Shown here one piece after another: positions 53,824-62,879 of a stretch of 64,000 bases of DNA. How positions within the stretch are numbered: position 1 is the first letter of the stretch; each line of letters opens with the position of its first letter. Source of the stretch: Stutzerimonas stutzeri (GTDB taxonomy: Bacteria; Pseudomonadota; Gammaproteobacteria; Pseudomonadales; Pseudomonadaceae). Made by a program: the position numbers and the translations under genes. The stretch is taken from assembly GCF_015291885.1 (NCBI RefSeq), contig NZ_CP036186.1, forward strand, positions 4,478,001 through 4,542,000. Reading direction: 5' to 3'. A model generated the notes under the pieces. It ran no database searches, was not told where the DNA came from, and saw only the letters and a program-made list of their open reading frames with translations.

Positions 53824-55974
53824 TCAGTACTTGCCGTAATAGCCTTCTTTGAGGGCGTCGAACAGGTTGGCGGCGGTGTTCACCTCGCCGTCGTACTCGA
53901 CTTCCTGGTTACCCTTGAGCTCGACCACGCTGCCGTCCTCCAGGGTGAAGCGATACAGGGTCTTTTCAAGATCGGCTTCCTTGACCAGCACGCCCTGGAA
54001 GGCCGCCGGATTGAAGCGGAAGGTGGTGCAGCCCTTGAGGCCCTGGCGCCAGGCGTAGCGGTAGATGTCCTTGAACGCCTCGAACGGATAATCGGTCGGC
54101 ACGTTGGCGGTCTTGGAGATCGACGAATCGACCCAGCGCTGCGCGGCGGCCTGGATATCCACGTGCTGGGTCGGGCTGACGTCATCGGCGGTGATGAAGT
54201 AGTCCGGCAGCTTCTCGCCCGGCTCGTCGGAGCCCGGCTTGGCGCGCTCGTTGATCAGCGTGCGATAGGCCAGCAGCTCGTAGCTGAACACCTCGATCTT
54301 CTCCTTGGCCTTGCGGCCCGGACGGATCAGGTTGCGCGAGTAGTGATGGGCGAAGCTCGGCTCGATGCCGTTGGAGGCGTTGTTGGCCAGGCTCAGGCTG
54401 ATGGTGCCGGTAGGCGCGATCGAGCTGTGGTGGGTGAAGCGCGCGCCCTGCTCGGCCAGCGCCTCGATCAGCTCGGGCGCGTACTCGGCGATTTTCTGCA
54501 TGTAACGCGAATACTTGGCGTGCAGCACGCGACCGGCAATCTGGTCGCCGACCTTGTAACCGTCCTTGGCCATCTCCGGACGCTTGCGCAGCATCTCGGC
54601 GGTGACTTCGAAGGTCTGACTCAGCAACGGCGCCGGGCCCTTCTCCTTGGACAGCTCCAGCGCCTGCTCCCAGCCGACCAGTGCCATTTCGCGCGCGACT
54701 TCCTCGGTGAACACGCAGGCTTCCGGGCTGCCATAGCGCATCTTGAGCAGCGTCAGCGTCGAGCCGAGGCCGAGGAAGCCCATGCCATGGCGACGCTTGC
54801 TTTCGATCTCGTGGCGCTGCTGCTCCAGTGGCAGGCCGTTGATCTCCACTACGTTATCGAGCATGCGGGTGAAGACGCGTACGACTTCGCGGTACTTGTC
54901 CCAGTCGAAGCGCGCGTCCGCACCGAACGGGTCGATCACGAAGTTGGTCAGGTTGATCGAGCCCAGTAGACACGACCCGTACGGCGGCAGCGGCTGCTCA
55001 CCACAGGGGTTGGTCGCACGGATCGCTTCGCACCACCAGTTGTTGTTCAGCTGGTTGACGCGGTCGATGAGGATGAAGCCCGGCTCGGCGTAGTCATAGG
55101 TGGAGACCATGATCATGTCCCACAGATGCCGCGCCTTGACCCGACCGTAGATCTTGCAGGCCACTAGGCCGTCGTCGCGCACGATGTAGCCATCGTGCAC
55201 CGGCCACTCGCGCCAGAGCACATGCTCGGCGTCCGCCAGGTCAAGCTCGGCGGCTTCCTTGGCGTGCACCGGGAAGATCAGCGGCCACTCGCCGTCGGCA
55301 TCCACCGCCTGCATGAACTCATCGGTGATCAGCAGGCTGAGGTTGAACTGGCGCAGTCGGCCGTCTTCGCGCTTGGCGCGGATGAACTCGCGCACATCCG
55401 GATGGCCGACATCAAAGGTGCCCATTTGCGCGCCGCGGCGGCCGCCGGCCGAACTCACGGTGAAGCACATCTTGTCGAAGATATCCATGAACGACAGCGG
55501 GCCGCTGGTGTGCGCACCGGCACCCGAGACGAAGGAGCCGCGCGGACGCAGGGTGCTGAACTCGTAGCCGATGCCGCAACCGGCCTTGAGCGTCAGACCG
55601 GCCTCGTGGACCTTGCCGAGGATGTCATCCATCGAGTCGGTGATCGAACCCGAGACAGTGCAGTTGATGGTCGAGGTCGCCGGCTTGTAATCCTGCGCGC
55701 CGGCGTTGGAGATGATCCGTCCGGCCGGGATGGCGCCGTTGCGCAGCGCCCAGAGGAAACGCTCGTGCCAGTGCTCGCGCTGCTTCGCCGGCTCGACGTC
55801 AGCCAGGGCGCGGGCGACGCGCTGCCAGGTGGCGTCGACGCTGTCATCGATCGGCGTGCCGTCCTTGCTGGTCAGACGGTATTTCTGTGCCCAGATATCT
55901 TCGGAAGCCGCCTGCAGGGCGATGCTGGAAGTGCTCTTGCTGTCTGCCGCGATGGGCCCGTCCGTCTTCGCCAT
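53824..55974 (-). CDS. nrdJa: Adenosylcobalamin-dependent (class II) ribonucleotide reductase catalytic part NrdJa
   Basis: A 716-residue catalytic subunit that makes deoxyribonucleotides with or without oxygen, using B12. Active-site elements are STINCTVSGSI, the NPCGEQPLPPYGSCLLGSIN loop with the thiyl-radical Cys and Glu, and the distal GCTTFRF region. The start MAKTDGPIAADS has AGGA upstream. nrdJb is downstream. An Anr/FNR-like box lies about 75 bases before the start. I see no cobalamin riboswitch in the leader. Confidence 0.95.
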   Translation of the reverse strand: MAKTDGPIAADSKSTSSIALQAASEDIWAQKYRLTSKDGTPIDDSVDATWQRVARALADVEPAKQREHWHERFLWALRNGAIPAGRIISNAGAQDYKPATSTINCTVSGSITDSMDDILGKVHEAGLTLKAGCGIGYEFSTLRPRGSFVSGAGAHTSGPLSFMDIFDKMCFTVSSAGGRRGAQMGTFDVGHPDVREFIRAKREDGRLRQFNLSLLITDEFMQAVDADGEWPLIFPVHAKEAAELDLADAEHVLWREWPVHDGYIVRDDGLVACKIYGRVKARHLWDMIMVSTYDYAEPGFILIDRVNQLNNNWWCEAIRATNPCGEQPLPPYGSCLLGSINLTNFVIDPFGADARFDWDKYREVVRVFTRMLDNVVEINGLPLEQQRHEIESKRRHGMGFLGLGSTLTLLKMRYGSPEACVFTEEVAREMALVGWEQALELSKEKGPAPLLSQTFEVTAEMLRKRPEMAKDGYKVGDQIAGRVLHAKYSRYMQKIAEYAPELIEALAEQGARFTHHSSIAPTGTISLSLANNASNGIEPSFAHHYSRNLIRPGRKAKEKIEVFSYELLAYRTLINERAKPGSDEPGEKLPDYFITADDVSPTQHVDIQAAAQRWVDSSISKTANVPTDYPFEAFKDIYRYAWRQGLKGCTTFRFNPAAFQGVLVKEADLEKTLYRFTLEDGSVVELKGNQEVEYDGEVNTAANLFDALKEGYYGKY

Positions 55975-56048
55975 GCGCTGCGCATCCTCGTGCCGAAAGT
56001 GGGAGAAAAGAAAGCTCGCACGATAGGCGAATTCGACAGGCGCCGTAC

Positions 56049-56062
56049 ATGATGCATATCAA
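56049..56062. promoter_or_regulatory. Anr/FNR-type box upstream of nrdJa
   Basis: ATGAT-GCAT-ATCAA matches TTGAT-N4-ATCAA in nine of ten positions. It lies about 75 bases upstream of the nrdJa start, which fits activation of this oxygen-independent reductase under low oxygen. Confidence 0.6.
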
Positions 56063-56120
56063 ACTAGGCAACGCGAACGACGACTGGTGTCAGGCAACGA
56101 CACCAAGCGTTCGCTAGAAA

Positions 56121-56150
56121 CGAAAAAACCCGCCGTGAGGCGGGTTCTTT
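56121..56150 (-). terminator. Rho-independent terminator of rpmB-rpmG
   Basis: AACCCGCC-GTGA-GGCGGGTT. On the minus strand it is followed by TTTTTTCG, placing it directly after rpmG. The plus-strand side has only CTTTCTT. Confidence 0.88.
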
Positions 56151-56167
56151 CTTCAAGGGCCGATCAA

Positions 56168-56323
56168 TTACTTGATCTTGGCTTCCTTGTAGATCACGTG
56201 CTTGCGTACGACCGGATCGAATTTCTTGATTTCGATCTTGTCGGGGGTGGTGCGCTTGTTCTTGTCGGTGGTGTAGAAGTGGCCGGTACCGGCGCTGGAC
56301 ACCAAACGGATCAGGTCACGCAT
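56168..56323 (-). CDS. rpmG: 50S ribosomal protein L33
   Basis: A 51-residue ribosomal protein reading [20 protein letters not shown], then [20 protein letters not shown], ending KEAKIK. This is the cysteine-free L33 form. AAGGAG lies seven bases before the ATG. It follows rpmB after 11 bases in the usual rpmB-rpmG operon. Confidence 0.97.
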   Translation of the reverse strand: MRDLIRLVSSAGTGHFYTTDKNKRTTPDKIEIKKFDPVVRKHVIYKEAKIK

Positions 56324-56334
56324 GATTGCTCTCC

Positions 56335-56571
56335 TTAAACCTTTTCGCCGCGGGCGCGCAGCTCGGACAGAACGACGTCAATGCCGCGCTTGTCGATGAT
56401 GCGCATGCCTTTGGCACTCAGGCGCAGACGGACGAAGCGGTTCTCCGACTCGACCCAGAAGCGATGATGCTGCAGGTTCGGCAGGAAACGACGACGGGTT
56501 TTGTTCATTGCGTGGGAAACGTTGTTCCCGGTTACCGGACCCTTACCGGTAACTTGACAGACTCTCGACAT
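56335..56571 (-). CDS. rpmB: 50S ribosomal protein L28
   Basis: A 78-residue ribosomal protein reading [20 protein letters not shown] at the N-terminus with the core [20 protein letters not shown]. It lacks the zinc-binding CxxC pairs of some L28 proteins. It is the first gene of rpmB-rpmG and has a strong sigma-70-like promoter about 150 bases upstream. Confidence 0.98.
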   Translation of the reverse strand: MSRVCQVTGKGPVTGNNVSHAMNKTRRRFLPNLQHHRFWVESENRFVRLRLSAKGMRIIDKRGIDVVLSELRARGEKV

Positions 56572-56592
56572 GCCTCAGCCCTCTAAAACCAC

Positions 56593-56615
56593 ATGCCCAA
56601 CCCGGCATGGGTTGG
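56593..56615 (-). other. Leader hairpin of the rpmB-rpmG message
   Basis: CCAACCC-N5-GGGTTGG lies about 25 bases before the rpmB start. It may be a stability or regulatory hairpin in the leader; no protein binding site is proven. Confidence 0.4.
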
Positions 56616-56720
56616 CCGCTTGAATTCACTTGTCAGTTCGGCGCTCAGCGCCACGTTTCATGGGGGTCTTACCGGCCACGTTGCGAACGAAGATACCGGG
56701 CCCCTAGAAAAGAGCGCTGC

Positions 56721-56749
56721 TTTATATCAGAAACCCCCTAGGGCAACAA
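56721..56749 (-). promoter_or_regulatory. Sigma-70-type promoter of rpmB-rpmG
   Basis: On the minus strand TTGTTG (-35), a 17-base spacer and TATAAA (-10) are seen about 150 bases upstream of rpmB. Confidence 0.6.
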
Positions 56750-56848
56750 GCGCGGATTGAAATTTCCGCCCGACTGCCGTGCCTTCGAGAGTTGCTGCTC
56801 GATGCCGACCGGGGCCTGAGTACTGCAGCCCGCTCGTCAGCTCACCAC

Positions 56849-58492
56849 CTATATATAGGTCGCAATCAACCTGCGCTGCCCCGCGCCTCGTCGCGCAGCT
56901 GACGACGCCAGCAACTTGCCCACGGCTGTCTTCGGCAGCTCGTCGCGCAGCTCGAGAAAGCTCGGCGTCTTGTAGCCGGTGAGGTATTGCCGGCAATGTT
57001 CGAGCAAGGCCCGCTCATCAACCGTATCGTCCTTGAGGCTGACGAAGACCTTCACCGCCTCGCCCTTGCGCGCATCCGGCACGCCCACCGCCACGCATTC
57101 ACGCACGGATGGATGCTGCATCAGCACATCCTCGATCTCGTTGGGGAACACGTTGAAGCCGGACACCAGGATCATGTCCTTCTTGCGGTCGACGATCTTC
57201 ACGAAGCCATCGGCATCCAGCAGCGCGATATCGCCGGTCTTCAGCCAGCCATCGGGCGTGAGCACCTTGGCCGTCTCGTCCGCACGTTGCCAGTAGCCCT
57301 GCATGACCTGCGGGCCACGCAGCCACAGTTTGCCCGGCGTTTCCGGCGGCACGTCGTTGCCCTCGTCATCCACGGTGCGCAGCTCGGTGTCGATCAGCGC
57401 CTGGCCGATGTAGCCCTCGCGGTAGGGGCTCAGCTGAGTACCGGTCGCCACAACCGGCGATGCCTCGGTCAGGCCGAAACCTTCGCGGATCGGCGCACCG
57501 GTCAGCGCCTGCCAGCGACGCCCGACCTCGCTGTTGAGCGGCGCACCGCCGGATGTCGCCCACTTCAGGTGGGAGAAATCAATGCTGCGAAACTCCGGGT
57601 GATTCATCAGCCCGACAAATAGCGTATTGATGCCACTGAGCAGACTGAACGGATAGCGCTGCATGGCACTGATAGTTTCGTCCAGGTTGCGCCCGTCCCG
57701 GATGAACACCGTGTGCAGGCCCATACCCACCGAACTCAGGCAGTTCGTGGCAAAGGCCATGATGTGATACAGCGGCAGCGGCGCGATGCGCACGTCCTTT
57801 TCCGGCTCCAGCAGGCCCGGCTTGTCGAACAGCTCGATGGTCTGCAGCACGTTGGCCAGCAGATTGCAGTGACTGAGCATCGCGCCCTTGGACACACCGG
57901 TGGTGCCGCCGGTGTATTGCAGCAGCGCCAGCCGGTCGAGCCCGGCGACGCAGTCCAGCGCCGGGCTCTGTTCGCCCAGCCGCAGCGCCTGCATGAAGCG
58001 CTCTGTTGCCGGCTCCTGGCTGTCATAGACCGGCGCCTGCAGATCCTCGACGCTGGTGAGGATGATCCGTTCCAGTGCGGTGTCCGCCTGCACCGCCCGC
58101 ACCAGCGGCAACAACCGGTCGAGCACCAGGATCGCCCTGGCGCCGGAGTCTCGGAACTGATGGCGCGCCTCGGCGGCGGTGTATTGCGGATTGGTGTTGA
58201 CGATCACCAGCCCTGCCTTGAGTGCGCCAAACACGGCGATGGGATATTGCAACGAGTTGGGCAACTGCAGCGCCAGCCGGTCGCCGGGTTGCAGTCCAGC
58301 GTGATGCCGCAGGTAGCGTGCGAACGCGTCGGCAAGGCTGCCCAGCTCGGCGTAGGTGAGGTGGTCGTCGCCACAGGAAAATGCCGTGCGCTGCGGGTGC
58401 TTGGCGCAGGCCAGGGTCAAGAGGTCATGGACGTTCTGGTAGCCGCCACGGGCCAGTTCGGCAGCCACGTAGCCTTGCACGGAAGCGGACAT
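56849..58492 (-). CDS. AMP-forming acyl-CoA synthetase with frameshifted C-terminus
   Basis: A 547-residue ligase that activates a fatty or other carboxylic acid with ATP and CoA. Motifs: YTGGTTGVSKGAMLSH P-loop, GFGLTEASPV, WLKTGDIALLD and DRKKDMILVSGFNVFP, then the catalytic lysine region LPKTAVGK. After that the tail reads LLASSAARRGAGQRRL instead of the expected LLRRQLRDEARGSAG. Removing one G near 56908 restores that tail and a stop at 56866. The gene may still work, since all catalytic residues precede the shift. The second ATG is chosen for its spacing from GGAG. Probably linked to the acyl-CoA dehydrogenase region to the right. Confidence 0.92.
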   Translation of the reverse strand: MSASVQGYVAAELARGGYQNVHDLLTLACAKHPQRTAFSCGDDHLTYAELGSLADAFARYLRHHAGLQPGDRLALQLPNSLQYPIAVFGALKAGLVIVNTNPQYTAAEARHQFRDSGARAILVLDRLLPLVRAVQADTALERIILTSVEDLQAPVYDSQEPATERFMQALRLGEQSPALDCVAGLDRLALLQYTGGTTGVSKGAMLSHCNLLANVLQTIELFDKPGLLEPEKDVRIAPLPLYHIMAFATNCLSSVGMGLHTVFIRDGRNLDETISAMQRYPFSLLSGINTLFVGLMNHPEFRSIDFSHLKWATSGGAPLNSEVGRRWQALTGAPIREGFGLTEASPVVATGTQLSPYREGYIGQALIDTELRTVDDEGNDVPPETPGKLWLRGPQVMQGYWQRADETAKVLTPDGWLKTGDIALLDADGFVKIVDRKKDMILVSGFNVFPNEIEDVLMQHPSVRECVAVGVPDARKGEAVKVFVSLKDDTVDERALLEHCRQYLTGYKTPSFLELRDELPKTAVGKLLASSAARRGAGQRRLIATYI

Positions 58493-58662
58493 CGACATTC
58501 TCCAAAAATGAATTATTGTTTTACTGTGCGAAACTTGATGTCGAATCCGATACTAGACGATCGATTTTCACCTCGCAATGATCGCCATTGGCCGCACTGC
58601 TCGCGATCGGGCGATCTGCTATCGTTCGCCCCCGCTGCCCACTAGCCAGAAAGACCGAGACC

Positions 58663-59448
58663 ATGAGCGACGACATCGAAGACACCGGCACACCCAAGGA
58701 TCGCAAGTTCGTCGAGGCCCTGGCCCGTGGGCTGGACGTACTGCGTGCCTTCACCCATGGCTCGGTGGTGATGGGCAACCAGGACATCGCACGCATCACC
58801 GGGTTACCCAAGCCCACGGTGTCGCGCATGACCTACACGCTGACCAAGCTCGGCTACCTCAGCTATTCGCAGCAGCTGGAGAAATACCAGCTCGACTCCG
58901 GCGTGCTGGCGCTGGGCTACGCCTACGTCTCCAACCTGCGGGTGCGCCAGCTGGCCAAGCCGTACATGGACGAATTCGCCCGCCGCACCAACACCACCGT
59001 GGGTCTGACCTGCCGCGACCGGCTGTCGATGATCTACGTGGAAAACTGCCGCCCGGCCGAGGTCACCACCCTGCGCATGGACGCCGGTGTGCGCCTGCCG
59101 CTGGCCACCACCGCCGCCGGGCGCGCCTTTCTCGCCGCCACCCCGGAGAAGGAACGCGAGCATCTGATGGCCGCTCTGGCCGCCAAGTATGGGGATGGCT
59201 GGGCGGCGATCCGCGACTCGCTGCAGGCGTCGTTCGAGGAATTCGCCCGTCACGGCTTCTGCCTGTCGCTCGGCGACTGGGACCGCAACGTGATGGCCGC
59301 CGGTGTGCCGCTGCACCTGGCCGACGGCAGCATCATGGCACTCACCTGCGGTGCGCCGTCATTCCAGCTCAGCGAGGACACCCTGAAGAACTCGCTGGCC
59401 CACCAGCTGGAAATGCTCGCCCGCGATATCGAGAGCCTCGGCGTCTGA
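58663..59448 (+). CDS. IclR family transcriptional regulator
   Basis: A 261-residue regulator. The winged helix-turn-helix is in residues 20-80 (NQDIARITGLPKPTVSRMTY, TLTKLGYLSYS) and the effector domain holds RLPLATTAAGRAFLAA and the C-terminal LSLGDWDRNVMAAGVPL. IclR proteins usually control catabolism of aromatic or fatty acids. It is divergent from the acyl-CoA synthetase, which is its likeliest target. The start MSDDIEDTGT is chosen; an earlier in-frame ATG adds 25 residues without resemblance. Confidence 0.93.
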   Translation: MSDDIEDTGTPKDRKFVEALARGLDVLRAFTHGSVVMGNQDIARITGLPKPTVSRMTYTLTKLGYLSYSQQLEKYQLDSGVLALGYAYVSNLRVRQLAKPYMDEFARRTNTTVGLTCRDRLSMIYVENCRPAEVTTLRMDAGVRLPLATTAAGRAFLAATPEKEREHLMAALAAKYGDGWAAIRDSLQASFEEFARHGFCLSLGDWDRNVMAAGVPLHLADGSIMALTCGAPSFQLSEDTLKNSLAHQLEMLARDIESLGV

Positions 59449-59451
59449 TCG

Positions 59452-60030
59452 TCAGGCCCTGACGCTGGCCCAGGCGATGTCCGCGAGCAGCTCGCGGCAG
59501 TCGGCCAGCGCGGTGCGGGAACGCCCCGCCAGCCAGTTGCGCGCCATGTCATGACAGGGTCCGATCACCACCGCGAGAAAGCAGTCGCCGGGCATCCGCC
59601 GAAAGGCTCCGCTTTCTCGGTGACGGCGCAGGATCGCCCCGACCCGCTCACCGTGGGCGCGATTGACCTCGCGCAGCCGTTCGCCCATCTCCCCGGCCTC
59701 GACCCGCCCGCGGTTGTGCAGGACGAAGCGCGCCCAATCCGGGTTGGCCACCACCCAGTCGATGTAGCTGGTGACGAACAGCCGGACGCAGGCCTCGGCA
59801 TCCAGCGTCTCGATCAGCCCGGCTTCGAGCAGCGCGGCATACTCACCGATGCCTTCTAGATACAGCGCGGCGATGATCCGCTCACGATTGCCGAAGTGGT
59901 GATAGAGGCTACCGATGCTGGCGCCGGAACGATCACGAATCATCTCGATGGTAGTCGCTTCCACGCCGAACTCGGTGAAACAGGCGAGTGCGGCCTGAAG
60001 GATTTCCTGCTTGCGGCTACTACGGGCCAT
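59452..60030 (-). CDS. TetR family transcriptional regulator
   Basis: A 192-residue repressor. The N-terminal helix-turn-helix is clear (TTIEMIRDRSGASIGSLYHH, then FGNRERI), and the remaining helical ligand-binding domain is of average length. It ends four bases from the convergent iclR stop. It is divergent from an alpha/beta hydrolase gene, and an AT-rich repeat lies between them, suggesting autoregulation and control of the hydrolase. Confidence 0.93.
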   Translation of the reverse strand: MARSSRKQEILQAALACFTEFGVEATTIEMIRDRSGASIGSLYHHFGNRERIIAALYLEGIGEYAALLEAGLIETLDAEACVRLFVTSYIDWVVANPDWARFVLHNRGRVEAGEMGERLREVNRAHGERVGAILRRHRESGAFRRMPGDCFLAVVIGPCHDMARNWLAGRSRTALADCRELLADIAWASVRA

Positions 60031-60046
60031 CCGGCCTCCCGTCTGA

Positions 60047-60085
60047 CTAGAATAATTTTCTAGAATTATCTTCTATCCTTCGTAT
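60047..60085. promoter_or_regulatory. Candidate TetR operator with 13-base repeats
   Basis: CTAGAATAATTTT, CTAGAATTATCTT and a degenerate CTATCCTTCGTAT follow each other with a 13-base period. ATAATT-TTCTAG-AATTAT (60052-60069) is also a perfect inverted repeat. TATACT at 60083 may be the -10 of the hydrolase gene. Confidence 0.5.
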
Positions 60086-60129
60086 ACTGCACCGATCGCA
60101 GCGATCGCAGAAGCGCGGAGAACAACAAG

Positions 60130-61014
60130 ATGGCGACGATACAGGTTGAAGAACGCACCATCGACAACGGCAACGGCCATGCCCTGTCCAGCTACTGGTA
60201 TCAGCCGAGCAGCGCGCCATGTGGCGTCGTGCTGATCGCGCCGGCGATGGGCGTGCCGCAGCGCTTCTATACCGACTTCGCCACCTGGCTCGCCGAGCGC
60301 GGCTATCAGGTAGTGACCTTCGATTACCTGGGCATGGGCCGCTCGCGGCGGGTGCCGCTCCGCCAGCTGAACGTGGACATCCTCGACTGGGCGCGCCATG
60401 ACTGCAGCGCGGTACTGGACAGGGCCGCCGAGGCCGCCGGTGAGCTGCCGCTGTACTGGATCGGCCACAGCGTCGGCGCGCAGATTCTGCCGCTGGTCAA
60501 AGGCCATGAGCGCCTGACCCGCATCGTCACCATTGCCGCCGGCAGCGGCTACTGGCGCGAGAACAGCCCGCAGATCCGCACCAAGGCCTGGCTGCTCTGG
60601 CATGGTCTGGCGCCCGTGCTGACCGCCGTGGCCGGCTACTTCCCGGGCGGTCGTATCGGAGCGGTCGGCGACCTGCCCGCCGGGGTGATTCGCCAGTGGC
60701 GGCGCTGGTGCCTGCATCCGGACTACCTGGTCGGTGTCGAGGGCGAGCCCATGCGCCAGGCCTTCGCAGCCGTGCGCACGCCCCTGACCTCGCTGTCCTT
60801 CAGCGACGACGAAATGATGTCGGCGCGCAACACCGAATCCCTGCATGGCTTCTACAGCTCGGCACCGAAAACCATGCAGCGCATCGCGCCCGCGGAAATC
60901 GGCGCCACGCGGATCGGCCACTTCGGCTTCTTCCGTCGCAGTTTCGCCGACAACCTCTGGACGCCACATCTGTTGCCAGAGCTGATGCCGGGTCAACAAC
61001 AAACGGTGGCGTGA
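60130..61014 (+). CDS. Alpha/beta fold hydrolase
   Basis: A 294-residue hydrolase without signal peptide. The nucleophile elbow is GHSVGAQ with Ser114, preceded by FDYLGMGRSRR. A late FSDDEMMSARN region could hold the catalytic Asp and IGHFGFFRRS the His. The family includes esterases and CoA-thioester hydrolases; the substrate is unknown. It is divergent from the TetR regulator, and its expression is probably repressed by that protein. Confidence 0.87.
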   Translation: MATIQVEERTIDNGNGHALSSYWYQPSSAPCGVVLIAPAMGVPQRFYTDFATWLAERGYQVVTFDYLGMGRSRRVPLRQLNVDILDWARHDCSAVLDRAAEAAGELPLYWIGHSVGAQILPLVKGHERLTRIVTIAAGSGYWRENSPQIRTKAWLLWHGLAPVLTAVAGYFPGGRIGAVGDLPAGVIRQWRRWCLHPDYLVGVEGEPMRQAFAAVRTPLTSLSFSDDEMMSARNTESLHGFYSSAPKTMQRIAPAEIGATRIGHFGFFRRSFADNLWTPHLLPELMPGQQQTVA

Positions 61015-61051
61015 CCCATAATCGTTAATTTCGCAGAGCGGAACACCGCTA

Positions 61052-61071
61052 GCATATTTCGAAACATATGC
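61052..61071. promoter_or_regulatory. Inverted repeat upstream of the MFS transporter
   Basis: GCATAT-TTCGAAAC-ATATGC has perfect six-base arms and a TTCGAA centre, about 90 bases before the MFS start. A possible operator for the IclR or TetR regulator nearby. Confidence 0.4.
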
Positions 61072-61158
61072 GAGGGTTATTCACCTTGCCGGATGGCTGA
61101 TCTCCGACAAAAGTGAGGATGGGCTGGTTACAGCCCTCCTCGCCAATGGAGCCTTGCC

Positions 61159-62518
61159 ATGCACAACAACAATAACGGCTACCCCTCGCAAACCCGCGCC
61201 TGGGTCACGGTCGCCATCCTCATGCTCGCCTACGTGCTGTCCTTCGTCGATCGGCAGATCCTCAACCCTGCTGGTCGAGCCGATCCGCCGTGACCTGGAC
61301 ATCACCGACACCCACATGAGCCTGCTGATGGGCTTCTCCTTCGCGGTGTTCTACACCATCTGCGGCGTGCCCATCGGGCGCCTCGCCGACCGCAAGAGCC
61401 GCCGCGGCATCATCGCCATCGGCGTGCTGGTATGGAGCCTGATGACCGCGCTGTGCGGCACTGCGCGCACTTTCTGGCAGTTTCTCGTGTTCCGCATCGG
61501 CGTCGGTGTCGGCGAGGCCGCGCTGTCGCCCTCGGCCTACTCGCTGATCGCTGACAGCTTCCCGCCCAAGCTGCGCGGCACCGCGATGAGCGTCTATTCG
61601 ATGGGCATCTACATCGGCTCCGGCCTGGCCTTCCTGCTCGGCGGGCTGGTGGTCAAGTTCGCCTCGGCACAGGGCGACGTGGAGCTACCGGTGCTGGGCA
61701 TGGTGCGCCCCTGGCAGTTGATCTTCCTCGTACTCGGTGCAGCCGGCGTGCTGTTCACCGCCGTGCTCTTGCTGATCCGCGAGCCGTCGCGCAAGGGCGT
61801 CGGCGCCGGCGTCGAGGTGCCGCTCAGCGAGGTGGCCGGCTATATCCGCCAGAACCGCCGCACCGTGCTCTGCCACAACTTCGGCTTCGCCTGCCTGGCC
61901 TTCGCCGCCTATGGCAGTTCGGCATGGATTCCGACCTTCTTCATCCGCACCTACGGCTGGTCGGCCAGCGACGTCGGCGTGCTCTACGGCTCGGTGGTGG
62001 CAGTGGCCGGCTCGATCGGCATCATCGCCGGCGGGCGGCTGTCGGATCTGCTGCACCGCCGCGGTTATCGCGACGCACCGCTGCGCGTCGGCATCATCTC
62101 CGCCGCGCTGACCCTGCCGCTCAATCTCGCCTACCTGGCCGGCACCGGCGAACTGGCGCTGGCGCTGATCGCCCTGCACGTCTTCACCATCGCCATGCCC
62201 TTCGGCGTCGGCCCAGCGGCGATTCAGGAAATCATGCCCAACTCCATGCGCGGCCAGGCCTCGGCGGTGTACCTGTTCGTCATAACCATGGTCGGCCTCG
62301 GCATCGGCCCGACCGCGGTGGCGCTGGGCACCGATTTCGTCTTCGACGACGACAACGCCCTGCGTTACTCGCTGCTGATCGTAACCGGCGTTGCGCTGGT
62401 CGGCGCCATCATCCTGCTCGGAATGGGGCTCAAGCATTACCGCGGCAGCCTGGATCGCCTGCAGGAGTGGAAACCACAAGGTGCTACGCCATCCGGTGCA
62501 GAGGCGAAACCGGCCTGA
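61159..62518 (+). pseudogene. MFS transporter (Spinster-like) interrupted by a one-base frameshift
   Basis: The correct N-terminus MHNNNNGYPSQTRAWVTVAI, then LMLAYVLSFVDRQILN, begins at the ATG with TGGAG upstream, but this frame breaks at CTCAACCCTGCTGG (61261-61274). One extra C at 61266-61268 shifts it; without it the protein continues as LLVEPIRRDLDITDTHMSLL and on through about 12 helices to the stop. The remaining frame is intact (GRLADRKSRR, LRGTAMSVYSMGIYIGSGLA). The family moves lipids or organic anions. Sequencing error or true inactivation cannot be told apart here. Confidence 0.88.
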
Positions 62519-62828
62519 TCGAGCACAGGACGGACGCCCCGGCGTAGGCTGGATCACGCTTTACCGATCCACCGATCCACGGGTGCCGACCCAACCGCGT
62601 GGATGTGAAAAGCGACACCCACCCTACGAACCCAAACCGACAGCGTAGGGTGGATCACGCTCCTCCGATCCACCGCCCCACCCAGCCACCGTGCCGACCC
62701 ATCGCGTGTGTGAAACGCACCAACGCCCTGCGGGACTTTTCGCGCACCTGGCTTAACACCAAAGCCAAAGAAACGTCGCGGGCAAGTCCGCTCCCACACC
62801 ACAATCACCGCAACGGTATCCACCGCCC
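62519..62828. repeat. Intergenic region with GTAGGGTGGAT-type dispersed repeats
   Basis: No gene is seen. Two copies of the unit GTAGG(G/C)TGGATCACGCT, each followed by CCGATCCACC, lie at 62545-62573 and 62645-62674, with ACCCACCCTACG in the opposite sense at 62618-62629. Related fragments occur at 7769-7800 and 27471-27480. These are pseudomonad extragenic repeats. Confidence 0.7.
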
Positions 62829-62863
62829 ACAAAAAACCCGCTCCTGAGAGCGGGTTCTTTTTG
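62829..62863. terminator. Bidirectional terminator between MFS and acyl-CoA dehydrogenase genes
   Basis: AAAAAACCCGCTC-CTGA-GAGCGGGTTCTTTTT: a nine-base stem with an A-run before and a T-run after it. It suits both convergent transcripts. Confidence 0.88.
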
Positions 62864-62879
62864 TCTCGCGATCAACCGA

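Noticed and set aside
55975..56120. Possible cobalamin riboswitch before nrdJa
   Set aside because: No B12-box-like conserved segment or suitable fold seen in the short leader.
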